Shown piece by piece: positions 1-9,487 of a stretch of 64,000 bases of DNA; position 1 is the stretch's first letter; every line of letters begins with the position of its first letter. This DNA comes from Rhodospirillales bacterium (GTDB lineage: Bacteria; Pseudomonadota; Alphaproteobacteria; Rhodospirillales; Casp-alpha2), in assembly GCA_017640505.1 (NCBI GenBank), contig JAEPQO010000003.1, forward strand, positions 310,001-374,000, in the 5' to 3' direction. The notes under the pieces were generated by a model. It saw nothing but the letters and a program-made list of their open reading frames with translations, was not told where the DNA came from and did no database searches. A program made the position numbers and the translations under genes.

Positions 1-35
1 TGCGTCGCACCGAAACGGAGCCGAACACCCCATCG

Positions 36-956
36 ATGGCGAACGCACCGGATAAAGAGACCTGCTTCCAGAATCTGATCCTGAAGCTGCAAGGCTACTG
101 GGCGGATCAGGGCTGCGTGATCCTGCAGCCGTTCGACATGGAAGTGGGCGCGGGCACCTTCCACCCGGCGACCACGCTCAGGGCCCTGGGCCGTGCCGAC
201 GATGTCTGGAACTGCGCCTACGTGCAGCCGTCACGCCGTCCGACCGACGGGCGCTACGGCGAGAACCCGAACCGGCTGCAGCACTATTACCAGTACCAGG
301 TGCTGATGAAGCCGTCGCCGGCCGATCCGCAAAAGCTTTACCTCGATAGTCTTCGCGTGCTCGGCATCGATCCGGACATGCACGATATCCGCTTTGTCGA
401 GGACGACTGGGAAAGCCCGACGCTGGGCGCCTGGGGCCTCGGCTGGGAAGTCTGGTGCGACGGCATGGAAGTGACCCAGTTCACGTACTTCCAGCAGGTC
501 GGCGGTTATGACTGCAACCCGGTCCCGGTGGAACTGACCTACGGCCTCGAGCGCCTGGCGATGTACGTGCAGGGCGTCGAGAACGTTTACGACCTTGACT
601 GGGACGGCATCGACAAGTCGAAGGGCGGCAAAACATATGGCGACGTGTTCCACCGCGCCGAGGTCGAATACTCCGGCTACAACTTCGAACATGCCAATAC
701 CGAAATGGTGCGCAAGCACTTCGAGGACGCAGAAGCCGAATGCATGGCGGTGCTGGGCGCCGGCGGCAACAAGGACCTCGTGCTGCCGGCCTATGACCAG
801 TGTCTTAAGGCATCGCACCTCTTCAACCTGCTGGATGCGCGCGGCGTCATTTCCGTGACCGAACGCCAGGCCTACATCGGCCGCGTCCGGGCGCTGGCCA
901 AGGGCTGCGCGGAAGCCTGGATGCGCCAGCACGGCGCACTGCCGGAGGACGGGTGA
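36..956 (+). CDS. glyQ: Glycyl-tRNA synthetase alpha subunit
   Basis: Catalytic subunit of the bacterial alpha2-beta2 glycyl-tRNA synthetase, which forms glycyl-AMP and charges tRNA-Gly in the cytoplasm. The 306-residue product has the usual length of GlyQ. Class II core motifs are visible: [14 protein letters not shown] at about residues 31-44, [17 protein letters not shown] at 64-80, and a conserved acidic/tryptophan stretch at 121-140. The stop codon overlaps the glyS start in a TGATG arrangement, so the two subunits are translationally coupled. The first 35 bases upstream show no recognisable gene. Confidence 0.98.
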   Translation: MANAPDKETCFQNLILKLQGYWADQGCVILQPFDMEVGAGTFHPATTLRALGRADDVWNCAYVQPSRRPTDGRYGENPNRLQHYYQYQVLMKPSPADPQKLYLDSLRVLGIDPDMHDIRFVEDDWESPTLGAWGLGWEVWCDGMEVTQFTYFQQVGGYDCNPVPVELTYGLERLAMYVQGVENVYDLDWDGIDKSKGGKTYGDVFHRAEVEYSGYNFEHANTEMVRKHFEDAEAECMAVLGAGGNKDLVLPAYDQCLKASHLFNLLDARGVISVTERQAYIGRVRALAKGCAEAWMRQHGALPEDG

Positions 957-3010
957 TGCCCGAACTCCTGCTCGAAATTCTGTCCGAGGAAATCCCCGCC
1001 CGCATGCAGGCCCGCGCCGCCGCCGACCTGAAGCGGCTGGTGACGGACGGCCTCAAGGCCGCCGGTCTCGAATTCTCGTCGGCAAACGCGTACGTGACGC
1101 CGCGCCGCCTCGCCCTCGTCGTCGACGGTCTGCCGGAAAAGCAGCCGGACGTGTCGGAAGAGCGCCGCGGCCCCAAGGTCGACGCGCCCGAACAGGCGGT
1201 CAACGGCTTCAAGGGTTCGCTCCCGGATGGTGCCGTGATCGAGGAACGGGAAACCCCCAAGGGCACGTTCTTCTTCGCGCTGGTCGATACCAAGGGTGCG
1301 GCGACGGCGGACGTGCTGCCGGACCTGCTGTCGAAGGCGATGGCTGATCTGCCGTGGCCCAAGTCCATGCGCTGGGCAACGTACCCCGGCCGCTGGGTGC
1401 GTCCGGTCCATTCGATGATCTGTGTATTCGGTGGCGCCGTGGTTGCCGCCAAGCTGGGCGAAGTGACGGCGGCGGATACGACTGTCGGCCACCGGTTCCT
1501 GGCGCCCGATGCGATCACGGTCACGGACTTCGCGGATTACAAAAAGAAACTCGAAGCCGCCAAGGTGATGCTCGACCCGGCGGAGCGCCGCGCCAAGATC
1601 GAGGCGGACGCCAAGGCGCTTTGCGAGAAAGAGGGCCTGAGCCTCAAGGACGATCAGGGGCTGCTGGACGAGGTCACGGGCCTCGTCGAATGGCCGGTTA
1701 CCCTGATGGGGACCATCGACGATCAGTTCATGGACCTGCCGGACGAGGTGCTCTCGACCTCCATGCGCGCGCACCAGAAGTATTTCTCGACGCTGGGCAA
1801 GGGCGGCAAGCTCGCCAACCGCTTCATCGTCGTCGCCAACACGGAAACCGGCGACGGCGGCAAGCAGGTCGTGGCCGGGAACGAACGCGTGCTGCGCGCG
1901 CGGCTGTCGGACGCCAAGTTCTTCTGGGATCAGGACCGCGCCGCGAGCCTCGCGTCCCGCGCCCCGGCGCTGAAGGACCGGGTGTTCCACGCCAAGCTTG
2001 GCACGCTGGACGAAAAGGTCGACCGCATGCAGGCGCTGGCGGCACTGCTGACGACATTCGTCCCGGAAGCGGACAAGGACCGCGTCCGTTCCGCGGCACG
2101 TCTTGCCAAGGCCGATCTCTCGACCGGCATGGTCGGCGAGTTCCCCGAGCTTCAGGGCATCATGGGCCGCTATTACGCGCAGCACGACGGCGAGGATGCG
2201 TCCGTCGCCGACGCGATTGCCGAGCACTATTCGCCGCTCGGTCCCAACGATACCTGTCCGACGCAGCCGGTCAGCGTCTGCGTCGCGCTCGCCGACAAGA
2301 TCGATACGCTGGTCGGTTTCTTCGCCATCGACGAAAAGCCGACGGGCTCGAAAGACCCCTATGCGCTGCGCCGTGCCGCGTTGGGGATTATTCGCCTGGT
2401 GCTTGAAAATGGTCTGCGTCTGCCGCTCGCCAAGGTCTTCGCCGATGCGCACGGCACGCTGGGCACCGGCGACAACCCGGCCGACGACCTGATGGCCTTC
2501 TTCGCCGACCGCCTCAAGGTGCACCTGCGCGAGCAGGGCGTGCGCCACGACCTGATCGACGCGGTGTTCGCGCTCGGGGGTGAGGACGACCTCGTGCGCC
2601 TGATCAAACGGGTCGAGGCGCTGCAGCAGTTCCTCGCGACCGAAGACGGCGAGAACCTGCTGACGGCCTACAAGCGCGCCGCCAACATCCTGCGCGCCGA
2701 GGAAAAGAAGGACGCCACCGAATACCGCGACGCGCCCGATCCGGATCTACTGTCGGATGACGCCGAGAAAGCATTGGCCGATGCGCTCGATCACGCCAAA
2801 CCGGCGATCGACAACGCTCTCGTGGCCGAGGACTTCGTCGCCGCGATGCAGGCGCTGGCCGGGCTGCGCAAGCCGGTCGACACGTTTTTTGACGACGTGA
2901 CGGTCAACGCCGATGACGCGGCGTTGCGCGTCAACCGGCTCAAGCTGTTGAACGGAATTCGCTCCGCCCTTGATGGCGTTGCGGACTTTTCGAAGATCGA
3001 AGGTAAATAG
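956..3010 (+). CDS. glyS: Glycyl-tRNA synthetase beta subunit
   Basis: Beta subunit of tetrameric glycyl-tRNA synthetase, needed for tRNA recognition. The ATG at 956 overlaps the glyQ stop and gives the canonical N-terminus [22 protein letters not shown] one codon earlier at 953 is possible but less likely. The product is 684 residues, normal for GlyS, with the C-terminal anticodon-binding/DALR-like region near residues 560-680. It directly follows glyQ as one operon. Downstream lies a cluster of inverted repeats before ppdK. Confidence 0.98.
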   Translation: MPELLLEILSEEIPARMQARAAADLKRLVTDGLKAAGLEFSSANAYVTPRRLALVVDGLPEKQPDVSEERRGPKVDAPEQAVNGFKGSLPDGAVIEERETPKGTFFFALVDTKGAATADVLPDLLSKAMADLPWPKSMRWATYPGRWVRPVHSMICVFGGAVVAAKLGEVTAADTTVGHRFLAPDAITVTDFADYKKKLEAAKVMLDPAERRAKIEADAKALCEKEGLSLKDDQGLLDEVTGLVEWPVTLMGTIDDQFMDLPDEVLSTSMRAHQKYFSTLGKGGKLANRFIVVANTETGDGGKQVVAGNERVLRARLSDAKFFWDQDRAASLASRAPALKDRVFHAKLGTLDEKVDRMQALAALLTTFVPEADKDRVRSAARLAKADLSTGMVGEFPELQGIMGRYYAQHDGEDASVADAIAEHYSPLGPNDTCPTQPVSVCVALADKIDTLVGFFAIDEKPTGSKDPYALRRAALGIIRLVLENGLRLPLAKVFADAHGTLGTGDNPADDLMAFFADRLKVHLREQGVRHDLIDAVFALGGEDDLVRLIKRVEALQQFLATEDGENLLTAYKRAANILRAEEKKDATEYRDAPDPDLLSDDAEKALADALDHAKPAIDNALVAEDFVAAMQALAGLRKPVDTFFDDVTVNADDAALRVNRLKLLNGIRSALDGVADFSKIEGK

Positions 3011-3018
3011 AACAGATC

Positions 3019-3101
3019 GTCACCCCGGCGCAGGCCGGGCTCCATGACGGCGCAAACCGGGACGGATACGAGGATTATGGGTCCTGAACCGAGTTCAGGA
3101 C
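3019..3101. repeat. Two short intergenic palindromes upstream of ppdK
   Basis: Positions 3019-3048 hold GTCA, then the hairpin CCCGGC-gcag-GCCGGG (3024-3039), then TGAC. Positions 3081-3101 hold a perfect 21-bp dyad, GTCCTGAAC-cga-GTTCAGGAC. The second belongs to the same family as the elements at 14095 and 51449. Both sit in the glyS-ppdK gap, where they could act as transcription attenuators or simply as mobile palindromic repeats. Confidence 0.8.
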
Positions 3102-3131
3102 GACGGGTTTATTGATTAACGAGGACACGCG

Positions 3132-5795
3132 ATGACCAAGTGGGTATACGCATTCGGGGACGGTTCTGCCGACGGCAGCGCCGATATGAAGAACCTGTTG
3201 GGCGGCAAGGGCGCCAACCTCGCCGAGATGTCCAACCTCGGCCTGCCGGTGCCGCCGGGCTTCACCATCTCGACCGAGGTCTGCACCCACTATTACGACA
3301 ACAGTAAATCGTACCCGGGCGATCTCGAGACCCAGGTCGGTGACGCGCTGGGCAAGATCGAGAGTGCGCTCGGCCGCACCTTCGGGTCCGTCGACAAGCC
3401 GCTGCTGGTGTCCGTCCGATCGGGCGGCAGGGCGTCGATGCCGGGCATGATGGATACCGTCCTCAACCTCGGCCTCAATGACGAGACGGTCGAATCGCTG
3501 GCCACTGAATCCGGCGATGCGCGCTTTGCCTACGACAGCTACCGCCGCTTCATCACCATGTATTCCGACGTGGTGCTTGGCGTCGATCACGGCGAGTTCG
3601 AGGAAATTCTCGACAACTACAAGGTGGACCGCGGTTATCGCCTCGATACCGAACTATCGGCGGACGACTGGAAACAGTTGGTGCCGATGTACAAGGAACG
3701 CGTAAAGGACGTCCTCGGCGAGGACTTTCCGCAGGACTGCCAGGCGCAGCTCTGGGGCGCCATCGGGGCCGTGTTCAATTCGTGGATGAACCCGCGCGCC
3801 GAGACGTATCGGCGCCTGCACGACATCCCGGCGAGCTGGGGCACGGCGGTCAACGTCCAGGCCATGGTCTTCGGCAACATGGGCGACGACTGCGCGACGG
3901 GTGTCTGTTTCTCGCGCAACCCGGCGACGGGCGAGAACGCGTTTTACGGCGAGTACCTGATCAATGCCCAGGGCGAGGACGTGGTTGCCGGGATCCGGAC
4001 GCCGCAGAACCTGACTAAGGCCGAGCGTGAAGCCGCCAAGGGCGAGTTGCCGTCCATGGAAGAAGCCATGCCGGAAACGTTCGCCGAGCTGTGCGATATC
4101 CGCGAGAAGCTGGAACGGCATTACAAGGACATGCAGGACATGGAGTTCACCATCCAGCAGAACCGCCTGTGGATGCTGCAGACCCGGTCCGGCAAACGTA
4201 CCGCGCGCGCGGCGCTCAAGATCGCCTGCGATATGGTCGATGAAGGCCTGATTGCCCAGGCCGAAGGCGTGATGCGCGTCGACCCGATGCAGATCGACCA
4301 GCTGCTGCACCCGATGCTGGACCCGGACGCCGACAAGGAAGTCGTCGGCCGTGGCCTACCCGCCTCGCCGGGTGCGGCGACGGGCGCCGTCGTGTTCACC
4401 GCCGAGGACGCGGAAGCATGGAAAGCCGACGGCAAGGCGGTCATCCTCGTTCGAACCGAAACGTCGCCGGAAGACATCGGTGGCATGCACGCCGCCGAGG
4501 GTATCCTGACGACCCGGGGCGGCATGACCAGCCACGCCGCCGTCGTCGCACGCGGCATGGGCCGGCCCTGTGTATCCGGTGCCGGCGAGCTTCGCGTCGA
4601 TGCGATTTCCAAGACGCTGTCGTGCATGGAGCGCACCTACAAGGAAGGCGACATCATCACGCTGGACGGCACCACCGGCCAGATCATGCACGGCGCGGTC
4701 GACATGATCCTGCCTGAACTGACCGGCGACTTCGGCAAGCTGATGGAATGGGTCGACACCTTCCGCACCATGGGCGTGCGGGCCAATGCGGAAACGCCGC
4801 TGGACGCGGAAACGGCCAAGAAGTTCGGTGCCGAAGGCATCGGCCTTTCCCGGACCGAGCACATGTTCTTCGATCCCGAACGCATCGTGCACATGCGTGA
4901 GATGATCATGTCGTCGACCGAGGAGCAACGCCGCAAGGCGGTCGACAAGCTGCTGCCCTATCAGCGCGAAGACTTCGAGACCCTGTTCCGCATCATGGAG
5001 GGCCGGCCGATCACGATCCGCCTGCTCGACCCGCCGCTGAACGAGTTCCTGCCACATTCCGAAGAAGAGCTGCAGGAAGTGGCCGATGCCGCCGGTGTGA
5101 CGCTGAAGGACATCAAGATCCGCAAGAACCAGCTCGACGAAGCCAACCCGATGCTGGGGCACCGCGGCTGCCGTCTCGGTATCACGTATCCGGAAGTCTA
5201 TGAGATGCAGGCCCGCGCGATCTTCGAGGCCGCGGTCAACGTCGGCAAGGACGGCGTCAAGGCGGTCCCGGAAGTGATGATCCCGCTGGTCGGCATGAAG
5301 TCCGAACTCGACATGATGGCCGACGTGGTGAACACCACCGCCGACGCGGTCAAGAAGGAAACCGGCGCAGATTTCGAATACATGGTCGGCACCATGATCG
5401 AACTGCCGCGCGCCTGCCTGATGGCTGAGGAAATCGCCGAGACGGCGGAATTCTTCTCGTTCGGCACCAATGATCTGACGCAGACGACCTACGGTTTCTC
5501 GCGCGACGACGCGGCACCGTTCCTCGACGTCTACCACCGCAAGGGCGTGATGGAAGGTGATCCGTTCATGACCATCGATGTCGACGGTGTCGGCGAACTG
5601 GTGAAGATCGGGATCGAACGCGGCAAAAAGGCGCGTCCGGACATCAAGCTGGGGATTTGCGGCGAACACGGCGGCGATCCGGCGTCGGTGCACTTCTGCC
5701 ATCAGATCGGGCTGACGTACGTGTCGTGCTCGCCGTACCGTGTGCCGATCGCGCGACTCGCGGCGGCACAGGCGGCACTGGCTGAGAAGGGTTAA
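3132..5795 (+). CDS. ppdK: Pyruvate, phosphate dikinase
   Basis: Interconverts pyruvate, ATP and phosphate with phosphoenolpyruvate, AMP and pyrophosphate, linking C3 metabolism to gluconeogenesis. The 887-residue length matches bacterial PPDK. The N-terminal nucleotide-binding domain starts with MKNLLGGKGANLAEM. The swivelling phosphohistidine domain carries GGMTSHAAVVARGMGRPCV with the catalytic His at about residue 468. The C-terminal PEP/pyruvate barrel ends with KLGICGEHGGDP, including the catalytic Cys at about 843. The start is preceded by an AACGAGGACACGCG ribosome-binding region. The next gene (HIT protein) starts 3 bases after the stop, so they are probably co-transcribed. Confidence 0.98.
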   Translation: MTKWVYAFGDGSADGSADMKNLLGGKGANLAEMSNLGLPVPPGFTISTEVCTHYYDNSKSYPGDLETQVGDALGKIESALGRTFGSVDKPLLVSVRSGGRASMPGMMDTVLNLGLNDETVESLATESGDARFAYDSYRRFITMYSDVVLGVDHGEFEEILDNYKVDRGYRLDTELSADDWKQLVPMYKERVKDVLGEDFPQDCQAQLWGAIGAVFNSWMNPRAETYRRLHDIPASWGTAVNVQAMVFGNMGDDCATGVCFSRNPATGENAFYGEYLINAQGEDVVAGIRTPQNLTKAEREAAKGELPSMEEAMPETFAELCDIREKLERHYKDMQDMEFTIQQNRLWMLQTRSGKRTARAALKIACDMVDEGLIAQAEGVMRVDPMQIDQLLHPMLDPDADKEVVGRGLPASPGAATGAVVFTAEDAEAWKADGKAVILVRTETSPEDIGGMHAAEGILTTRGGMTSHAAVVARGMGRPCVSGAGELRVDAISKTLSCMERTYKEGDIITLDGTTGQIMHGAVDMILPELTGDFGKLMEWVDTFRTMGVRANAETPLDAETAKKFGAEGIGLSRTEHMFFDPERIVHMREMIMSSTEEQRRKAVDKLLPYQREDFETLFRIMEGRPITIRLLDPPLNEFLPHSEEELQEVADAAGVTLKDIKIRKNQLDEANPMLGHRGCRLGITYPEVYEMQARAIFEAAVNVGKDGVKAVPEVMIPLVGMKSELDMMADVVNTTADAVKKETGADFEYMVGTMIELPRACLMAEEIAETAEFFSFGTNDLTQTTYGFSRDDAAPFLDVYHRKGVMEGDPFMTIDVDGVGELVKIGIERGKKARPDIKLGICGEHGGDPASVHFCHQIGLTYVSCSPYRVPIARLAAAQAALAEKG

Positions 5796-5798
5796 GCA

Positions 5799-6227
5799 AT
5801 GGCGCTCGTCGACGAATGCATCTTCTGCAAAATCATCCGGGGTGAAATTCCCAGCTTCAAGGTGTGGGAAGACGACAAGACCTTCGCATTCATGGACATC
5901 AATCCGGTCGCAAAGGGCCACGCGCTGATCGTGCCCAAGTTCCATACGCCGAATATCTATGAAGCGCCGCAGGAATGGCTCGGCCCGACGCTGGGCGCCG
6001 TCGGGCGTGTCGCGCGCGCGGTGCGTGACGAGGTGCAGCCGGACGGTATGAACATCCTGCAGGCCAACGACAAGGGCGCCGCGCAGTCTGTGTTTCACAT
6101 CCATTTCCACGTCATTCCGCGGATCGTTGATGACGGCCTGACCATGAACTGGGACATGGTGCCCGGCGACATGGACGAGATCGACAAGCTGGCCGAGAAG
6201 ATCGCGGCGCACACGGCATCTGAATAG
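5799..6227 (+). CDS. HIT family nucleotide-binding hydrolase
   Basis: Histidine-triad protein of the HinT/Fhit branch, likely a nucleoside phosphoramidase or dinucleotide hydrolase. The 142-residue sequence has the family-defining HIHFHVIPR triad at about residues 100-108 and an N-terminal CIFC pair (zinc-type) at residues 8-11. It begins 3 bases after the ppdK stop, so it is probably co-transcribed with ppdK. The natural substrate cannot be told from sequence. Confidence 0.93.
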   Translation: MALVDECIFCKIIRGEIPSFKVWEDDKTFAFMDINPVAKGHALIVPKFHTPNIYEAPQEWLGPTLGAVGRVARAVRDEVQPDGMNILQANDKGAAQSVFHIHFHVIPRIVDDGLTMNWDMVPGDMDEIDKLAEKIAAHTASE

Positions 6228-6241
6228 CCCGATATTAGTAT

Positions 6242-6279
6242 ATTAGACCTTTCTAATGAATATTGCATTGTAATATTCA
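6242..6279. promoter_or_regulatory. Pair of perfect AT-rich dyads before the phosphatase-like gene
   Basis: Two adjacent perfect inverted repeats lie in an AT-rich island: ATTAGA-cctt-TCTAAT (6242-6257) and TGAATATT-gcattgt-AATATTCA (6257-6279, 8-bp arms). They lie 51-88 bases before the start at 6330, a usual operator/promoter location. The spacing suits a dimeric repressor, but no regulator gene is adjacent. Confidence 0.45.
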
Positions 6280-6329
6280 GGTCAGGCTCGCGGTTCATAT
6301 TCCGGTCTGGATGAAGATCGGAGAAGCCG

Positions 6330-6818
6330 ATGAAGACCGTTGGAAATCAAACAGGAACGAAGAGCGTGCTGTTCGTTTGTACGGACAATGCGCGTCATTC
6401 GCTGATAGCAGAAGCGCTATTGCGTGCTCAGCTCGTGCCGGGCGTGCGCGCTTTCAGCGCCGGGCTGGATCCCGCCGACAAGGCGGATTCGTTCGCGCTT
6501 TCGGCCCTGACGCTGGCCGGCCTGGGCAACGAGGGATTGTGGCCCAAACACTGGGACGGGTTCGCGGATCCCAAACGCCCGATCGTCGACGTCGTCGTCA
6601 TGATCGGCGAGGACGCTGTGGCGAACCTGCCGCGCACGTTTCCGGGCGAGCCGGAATACGTGGAATGGTCGTTCACCAGCAACGAAGACCTCAGGTTTCA
6701 CCGCGGGGTCTGGCGCGATATCCAGATGCTGAAACCCTACGTCGATGAACTGGTCGACAGCCTCTGCGGGACGTTCGGCATCCAGCCCCCTAAAGTGACC
6801 GCCGACGCCGCCGAGTAG
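6330..6818 (+). CDS. Low-molecular-weight phosphatase / ArsC-like protein with altered P-loop
   Basis: A 162-residue protein of the LMW protein-tyrosine-phosphatase / thioredoxin-type arsenate reductase fold. The N-terminal strand and P-loop read SVLFVCTDNARHSLIAEA (residues 12-29). The nucleophile Cys17 is present, but the position of the invariant CX5R arginine (residue 23) is His, with Arg shifted to 22. The usual DP general-acid motif is also absent; the matching loop reads VEWSFTSNED. The fold is clear, but phosphatase or arsenate reductase activity is doubtful. No ars operon genes flank it. It is preceded by two perfect dyads and converges with the methyltransferase gene downstream. Confidence 0.75.
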   Translation: MKTVGNQTGTKSVLFVCTDNARHSLIAEALLRAQLVPGVRAFSAGLDPADKADSFALSALTLAGLGNEGLWPKHWDGFADPKRPIVDVVVMIGEDAVANLPRTFPGEPEYVEWSFTSNEDLRFHRGVWRDIQMLKPYVDELVDSLCGTFGIQPPKVTADAAE

Positions 6819-6830
6819 CCGCGCCCGCGC

Positions 6831-7481
6831 TTACCGCCTGACGAAGAACGTGACGTCCGGCATCGGCCGCTCGTCGAACATCTCGACGTCTTCCGACAGG
6901 TATTTGCGGCAGAAACGCAGCACCTTCTCGGGGTCGACGTAGTAAAGCCCCTCGAACTGTTCGTCCTCGTCGATGCGCAGCATGTTGAACGCAAGTGCCT
7001 TGCCGGTGCGATGCCAGAGCTGGCGCAGGCTGGCTTCGACGTATTCCCACCACTGATCGTCGTCGGCCTTGCCGTGCAGATTGTACGTACCCGATGCAAA
7101 ACCGTACTCGGCGGGCTTGCTCGCCCACATCTTGCGGTGAAACGACGCCCGCGGGTCGACGATGCGGTCGCGGCAGGCGGCGATCATGGCCTGCGAAATA
7201 TCGTAGCCGTAATACCGGCTGCCGTTCAGGACGGGATAGTCCCGGAGGTATTCGAAAAACGCGCCGTACCCGCAGCCGAGATCGTTGATGGTAATGCCGC
7301 CCGTCGCCATGTCGTCCGGTTCGAAAATTTCGATCAGGCGTTCGAAGCGGCGGCGTTGCCAGACCTCGCCTTTCCAGAACACGCCCTTCGCGGTCGCGCC
7401 GCACTGATCCAGCCGGTGACCGTAAATCCGGGCGACCGGGGCCAGTAGTTTCGGTGCGCGTCTGAGTATCTGAATGATCAC
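6831..7481 (-). CDS. Class I SAM-dependent methyltransferase
   Basis: A 216-residue Rossmann-fold methyltransferase. Motif I is INDLGCGYGAFFEYL at about residues 64-78, followed by the acidic post-I strand YYGYDIS. The rest matches the small 'methyltransferase domain' family often found in polysaccharide or secondary-metabolite neighbourhoods. The substrate is unknown. It is encoded opposite to the glycosyltransferase run that begins at 8525 and is followed on the other strand by the phosphatase-like gene. Confidence 0.82.
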   Translation of the reverse strand: MIIQILRRAPKLLAPVARIYGHRLDQCGATAKGVFWKGEVWQRRRFERLIEIFEPDDMATGGITINDLGCGYGAFFEYLRDYPVLNGSRYYGYDISQAMIAACRDRIVDPRASFHRKMWASKPAEYGFASGTYNLHGKADDDQWWEYVEASLRQLWHRTGKALAFNMLRIDEDEQFEGLYYVDPEKVLRFCRKYLSEDVEMFDERPMPDVTFFVRR

Positions 7482-7522
7482 CGGGCAAGGCTAGCCCGGC
7501 GGACGGCATTTGCCCATTGAAA

Positions 7523-8404
7523 TCAGGCTTCCGCGTCGTCGCCCTCGGGGAGTTCCATCCATTCGGGCACGGCGGGAAACACGCCGATGTCACCCGCTTT
7601 CAAGTCATCGCCGCCGAGCGCCTTCAGGCGCAACATGGCGATGCCGCGGTCGTCCATGACGGAGCGCAGTTCGCCCACCACCTTGCCGTCCTGCATGATG
7701 TCCGAGCCCGGTTCGGCGCCGGCCTTCGACAGCGTGACGGGAAACAGGCGTTTCTTGACCAGGCCGCGGTACTTGGTCCGGGCCGTCAGTTCCTGGCCCA
7801 TGTAGCAGCCCTTTTTCCAGTCGACACCGGCAAGCTCGTCGAAGCCGCTTTCCAGCAGGACCGATTTTTCCTTTTCGAGGTCGAACGGCGCTTCCGGCAG
7901 GCCAAGGGCGATGCGGTGCGCCTGATAGTCGCCTTCCGAACCGTTGTCGCCGCCGAGCGAGGCCGCGTTCATGTCACTGGGCGCGATGGCCCGTACCCCG
8001 GCTTGCGCCAAGCGCGGGTCGGCATAAAGGATCGCGCCGCCTTCCGTCCTCGTCTGCGCGCCGTCGGCGAGCATGTCCGCCGCGTCCTTGCCGATCAGGG
8101 CATAGACGGCGTGGTCTGCGCTGATGTCTTCCAGCGACGCCTTGGAACGCAGCTTGAACATGGTGAGCTTCTTGATCAGCGTGTCGGCGTCGCTCTTCGG
8201 GCAATCCATCAAAAGATCGGCGCCATCTGCGACGATGAAGAAATCGGACAGGTACTTGCCCTGCGGCGTCAACAGGGCGGCATAAATCCCCTGTGTGCCG
8301 TCGGCCTTGTTGATGTCGTTGGAAATCAGGCCCTGCAGAAAAGTACGGCTGTCTTCGCCGGTGATCCGGATGATACAGCGATCGGTCAATTGTATGCGTT
8401 TCAT
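7523..8404 (-). CDS. ygfZ: Folate-binding protein YgfZ (Fe-S cluster repair/assembly factor)
   Basis: A 293-residue GcvT-fold protein of the YgfZ/IBA57 family. It helps assembly or repair of Fe-S enzymes in a folate-dependent way. The family signature KGCYMGQE, with its functionally essential Cys, is at residues 198-205, followed by TARTKYRG. The ATG at 8404 (MKRIQLTDRC) is chosen because the open frame upstream, to 8719, is non-conserved and overlaps the divergent glycosyltransferase gene. Confidence 0.95.
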   Translation of the reverse strand: MKRIQLTDRCIIRITGEDSRTFLQGLISNDINKADGTQGIYAALLTPQGKYLSDFFIVADGADLLMDCPKSDADTLIKKLTMFKLRSKASLEDISADHAVYALIGKDAADMLADGAQTRTEGGAILYADPRLAQAGVRAIAPSDMNAASLGGDNGSEGDYQAHRIALGLPEAPFDLEKEKSVLLESGFDELAGVDWKKGCYMGQELTARTKYRGLVKKRLFPVTLSKAGAEPGSDIMQDGKVVGELRSVMDDRGIAMLRLKALGGDDLKAGDIGVFPAVPEWMELPEGDDAEA

Positions 8405-8447
8405 GACACTCGATTTTCCTCTACTCGGTGTAAGATGGGGGTTGGCC

Positions 8448-8470
8448 CCCCGGCCTTGCAAGGGCCGGGG
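8448..8470. repeat. Strong GC hairpin in the divergent ygfZ / GT9 spacer
   Basis: CCCCGGCC at 8448-8455 pairs with GGCCGGGG at 8463-8470 (the stem can extend inward by T-G and T-A pairs) around a short TTGCAA-centred loop, in the 120-base gap between divergent genes. It may be an intergenic palindrome or a 5'-leader structure. No U-tract follows on the ygfZ strand. Confidence 0.5.
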
Positions 8471-8524
8471 TTTGCATTGCCGCCGGGCACCCTTATAAGA
8501 GGTCGAAATCGGGGAAAGGGACGC

Positions 8525-9487
8525 ATGCACGCGCTTTTCGTAACATCCACGCGGGTCGGGGACGCAATCCTGTCCACGGGCATTCTGTCCCGGATTCTCG
8601 AAGAGAATCCAGGCGTGAAGGTGACGGTGGCCTGTGGTCCGGCGGCGTCGTCCCTTTTCGAGGCGGTGCCCGGCCTGGAACGCGTCATCGTGCTGGACAA
8701 GATGCTGGGCTCGCTGCATTGGGCCTACATGTGGTCGCAGACCGTCGGCCGGTACTGGGACATCCTCGTCGATCTCAGAAATGCGCCGGTCACGTACCTG
8801 CTTGCTGCCAAGAAGCGCTATCGCATGATCCGTTCACGCGACGGCGGACATCGTATCCGCACGCTTTCGCGCGTTATCAGTGCTGAAGACAATCCGCCGG
8901 CGCCGAAGCTCTGGGTGGACGATGCCCGGCGTGCCGCGGCGCGCCGGCTTATTCCGGAAGGGGGGCCCGTGCTTGCCATCGGTCCCACGGCCAACTGGCG
9001 CGGCAAGCAGTGGCGGGGCGAATCGTTCGCCGAGTTGATCGCACGCCTGACGTCGCCGGGCGGCATCCTGCCCGGGGCCCGCGTCGCCGTGTTCGGCCGT
9101 GATGACGAGCGGCCGATGGCGCTGCCGGTGATCGAGTCAGTGCCGTCGGATCGGCTGATCGATCTTGTCGGACGCATCGACCTGCTGACGGTGAGTGCAT
9201 GCCTGGAACGGGCCGCGCTCTATATCGGCAACGATTCCGGCCTGATGCACCTCTCGGCGGCAAGCGGCATTCCGACGCTTGGCCTGTTCGGTCCGTCCCC
9301 CGCGGATCAGTACGCGCCCTGGGGGCCGTTGTGCGATCATGTGCAGGCGTCCAAGGGGTTCGAGGAAATTTTCCCCGAGAATTTCGACCACCGGAACACG
9401 GATACGCTGATGGACAGCCTGAGCGTCGATGACGCCGAGGAAGCCGCAAACAAGTTGTGGTCCCGCGCCCGGGAAGAAGTCGCGTGA
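8525..9487 (+). CDS. Glycosyltransferase family 9 (heptosyltransferase-like)
   Basis: A 320-residue GT-B fold enzyme of the ADP-heptose:LPS heptosyltransferase family, expected to extend the lipopolysaccharide inner core at the cytoplasmic face of the inner membrane. It begins MHALFVTSTRVGDAILSTG, the typical GT9 N-terminal loop. The nucleotide-sugar-binding C-terminal signature GNDSGLMHLSAASGIPTLG sits at about residues 236-254. The start at 8525 has GGGAAAGGGA upstream; the longer open frame from 7517 runs antisense to ygfZ and is rejected. The stop overlaps the next gene (GTGA), beginning a five-gene overlapped operon. Confidence 0.92.
   Translation: MHALFVTSTRVGDAILSTGILSRILEENPGVKVTVACGPAASSLFEAVPGLERVIVLDKMLGSLHWAYMWSQTVGRYWDILVDLRNAPVTYLLAAKKRYRMIRSRDGGHRIRTLSRVISAEDNPPAPKLWVDDARRAAARRLIPEGGPVLAIGPTANWRGKQWRGESFAELIARLTSPGGILPGARVAVFGRDDERPMALPVIESVPSDRLIDLVGRIDLLTVSACLERAALYIGNDSGLMHLSAASGIPTLGLFGPSPADQYAPWGPLCDHVQASKGFEEIFPENFDHRNTDTLMDSLSVDDAEEAANKLWSRAREEVA

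Noticed and set aside
4356-6212. A 618-codon minus-strand frame opposite ppdK and the HIT gene
   Set aside because: A shadow of conserved genes, with composition of a reverse-strand artefact.
7517-8524. An N-terminal extension of the GT9 gene to 7517
   Set aside because: The extension is antisense to ygfZ. The real GT9 N-terminus with VTSTRVGDAIL begins at 8525.
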